Source of the DNA: Paenibacillus sp. V4I7
GTDB taxonomy: Bacteria > Bacillota > Bacilli > Paenibacillales > NBRC-103111
Direction: 5' to 3'
Assembly (NCBI RefSeq): GCF_030817275.1
Contig: NZ_JAUSZD010000002.1
Location: 496,001-560,000 of the forward strand
Length of the DNA stretch: 64,000 nt
Part shown: in pieces, positions 62,851 through 64,000 of the stretch
Layout of the letters: each line of letters starts with the position of its first letter
Numbering within the stretch: the stretch's first letter is position 1
Made by a program: the position numbers and the translations under genes
The notes under the pieces: generated by a model
The model's input: only the letters and a program-made list of their open reading frames with translations
What the model was told of the DNA's origin: nothing
Databases searched by the model: none

Positions 62851-63747
62851 ATGGCTGTAGATTCTAAATACCTGCAAATACTACCGGATGAAATATTCCC
62901 TGCCCGTGAACGGGCGGCTTGGACTAATCGATTGGAAGACGGGGCCTCGCCAGGGCTTCGACTCCTGATGCTGCTTAAGAATCTTTTGCCACCCTTGGTT
63001 GCTTTTGTTGTGTTCATCGGAGGCTGGGAACTCATTGCTTATTTAGTGAAAGCTCCTGTTTATCTTGTACCTAAGCCTTCCGATATCGTAGCGGCAGCCA
63101 TAGAAAACAGACATGCACTATGGGTATCTGTAAGGACAACGACGCTGGAAGCTGTGCTCGGATTTTTCCTCAGTATTATTTTAGGAGTTACAGGTGCCAT
63201 TCTATTGGCAAGCTCCAAATGGATTGAGAAGAGTGTTTATCCTTATGCGATTATTTTACAGACCATTCCGATTGTCGCCATTGCCCCTCTCATTGTGATC
63301 TGGTTCGATGCGGGTGTGAATGCGATTGTCATTATTACATTCTTAATCGGATTTTTCCCGATGCTTTCGAATACGTTAATTGGTCTAAATTCCACGGATC
63401 AAAATATGAGTAACCTGTTTTACTTATACAATGCGAATGCGATTCAAACGATGTGGAGGCTGCGCATACCAGCTGCCCTGCCTTATATTGTAGCCGGTCT
63501 GAAAATTTCCTGTACATTATCCGTCGTCGGGGCTATTGTCGGTGAATACATTGCCGGTATCGGCGGAGGGCAAGGCGGACTTGGTTATGCGATTACGTAT
63601 GCCGCTGCTCGTTTAAAAACACCTTATTTATTCGCTTGTGGACTTTCAGCATCAGCACTGGGCATTATTTTCTTCTTATTAGTCAACACTTTCGCTAAAT
63701 GGCTGCTTAGTTCGTGGCATGAATCCGAGATGAAAAAGGATAACTAA
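62851..63747 (+). CDS. ABC transporter permease (SsuC/TauC type)
   Basis: A 298-residue permease. After a hydrophilic start of about 45 residues, six membrane segments follow (first LVAFVVFIGGWELIAYLV). The conserved loop NANAIQTMWRLRIPAALPYIVAGLKIS (about 191-217) matches the sulfonate/nitrate/pyrimidine group. GAAGGGGGACG lies before the ATG. It completes the importer with the ATPase at 60671 and the binding protein at 57077. Confidence 0.93.
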   Translation: MAVDSKYLQILPDEIFPARERAAWTNRLEDGASPGLRLLMLLKNLLPPLVAFVVFIGGWELIAYLVKAPVYLVPKPSDIVAAAIENRHALWVSVRTTTLEAVLGFFLSIILGVTGAILLASSKWIEKSVYPYAIILQTIPIVAIAPLIVIWFDAGVNAIVIITFLIGFFPMLSNTLIGLNSTDQNMSNLFYLYNANAIQTMWRLRIPAALPYIVAGLKISCTLSVVGAIVGEYIAGIGGGQGGLGYAITYAAARLKTPYLFACGLSASALGIIFFLLVNTFAKWLLSSWHESEMKKDN

Positions 63748-63776
63748 ATGGCACCAAGGTAAAGAGGGTGAGTTAA

Positions 63777-64000
63777 CTGCTGGATATTGTATTTCGTAAT
63801 GTGCGTATGCTTGGACATTTGGAGGACCGAGGTCTTATAGATATCGGTGTAAAACACGGTAAAATCGCCGTGCTTGGAAGTATTGGCGAACAAGGGGAAC
63901 GTGAAATCGATGGGATTGGTCACCTGCTGCTCCCCCCTTTTGTGGAGTCCCATATTCATTTGGATACCGTCCTAACGGCGGGAGAGCCCGCCTGGAATGA
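63777..64000 (+). CDS. Amidohydrolase, cytosine-deaminase-like (3' end outside window)
   Basis: The frame reads LLDIVFRNVRMLGHL at its start and has the metal motif LLPPFVESHIHLDTVLTAGEPAWN, clearly a cytosine-deaminase-like amidohydrolase cut by the window end. No ATG, GTG or TTG is available between the in-frame stop (63774-63776) and an internal ATG that would remove conserved residues. The start therefore seems to be CTG at 63777 or 63780, behind GAGGGTGA (63764-63771). A CTG start is rare in Bacillota. It would be the third amidohydrolase of the cluster. Confidence 0.8.
   Translation, partial: MLDIVFRNVRMLGHLEDRGLIDIGVKHGKIAVLGSIGEQGEREIDGIGHLLLPPFVESHIHLDTVLTAGEPAWN

Noticed and set aside
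1..64000. CRISPR arrays, complete insertion sequences, prophage genes
   Set aside because: No regularly spaced repeats, transposases or phage structural genes were seen; the only repeats are at 12920-13250 and 40452-40587.

Overview
The window looks like a chromosomal segment of a Bacillota bacterium, most likely a Paenibacillus or close relative. Reasons: strong GGAGG-type ribosome sites, common TTG/GTG starts, T-tailed intrinsic terminators, lipoprotein solute-binding proteins paired with YesN-type AraC regulators, LplB/YtcP-type sugar permeases, a YhaM exoribonuclease and a LytS/LytTR pair. The assignment rests on gene style and family content, not on a database search.

Layout. (1) 1-5641: a sugar ABC importer (lipoprotein, two permeases) preceded by a YesN-type response regulator and a second, paralogous solute-binding lipoprotein cut by the window edge; together they look like a sugar-sensing and uptake locus. 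(2) 5642-12845: terminators, a candidate small RNA, then a three-gene overlapping operon for a MukFEB/JetABC-type SMC complex. No JetD nuclease gene is present. A 154-bp structured tandem repeat follows (12920-13250). (3) 13303-15446: divergent genes for a SEC-C protein and an RQC-like/zinc-ribbon protein. (4) 15485-21636: LytS/LytTR two-component system, DUF485 protein and two ActP-like symporters, probably for acetate/monocarboxylate uptake. (5) 21638-27195: an RNA-repair locus: two WYL regulators divergent from rtcB, a DIP1984-family gene, a multi-hairpin tRNA-like region, an RlaP-type nucleotidyltransferase, and a remnant of a second rtcB. (6) 27579-38855: carbohydrate locus with LplB/YtcP permeases, lipoprotein, DapA-family aldolase/lyase, a frameshifted sialidase-like gene, a large GH106-like hydrolase and a membrane AraC regulator.

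(7) 38989-47168: SWIM zinc-finger protein, a HEAT-like protein, MoxR AAA+ ATPase, DUF5682 protein and VWA protein. The last four are overlapping or nearly so; this is a MoxR-VWA chaperone-like system of unknown output. (8) 47182-53642: secreted copper-amine-oxidase-N-like protein, MalT-like LuxR regulator, FAD oxidoreductase, yhaM. (9) 53705-64000: Lrp regulator divergent from a catabolic/uptake cluster with three amidohydrolases, a Rieske oxygenase, a creatininase-family hydrolase, an FAD oxidase and an NMT1/THI5-type ABC importer, probably for scavenging a nitrogen-containing ring compound. The cluster runs out of the window.

The three parts most worth study are the JetABC operon without JetD, the RtcB/WYL/RlaP locus with its tRNA-like structure, and the SWIM-HEAT-MoxR-DUF5682-VWA cluster. 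No CRISPR array, complete insertion sequence, rRNA or canonical tRNA was seen.
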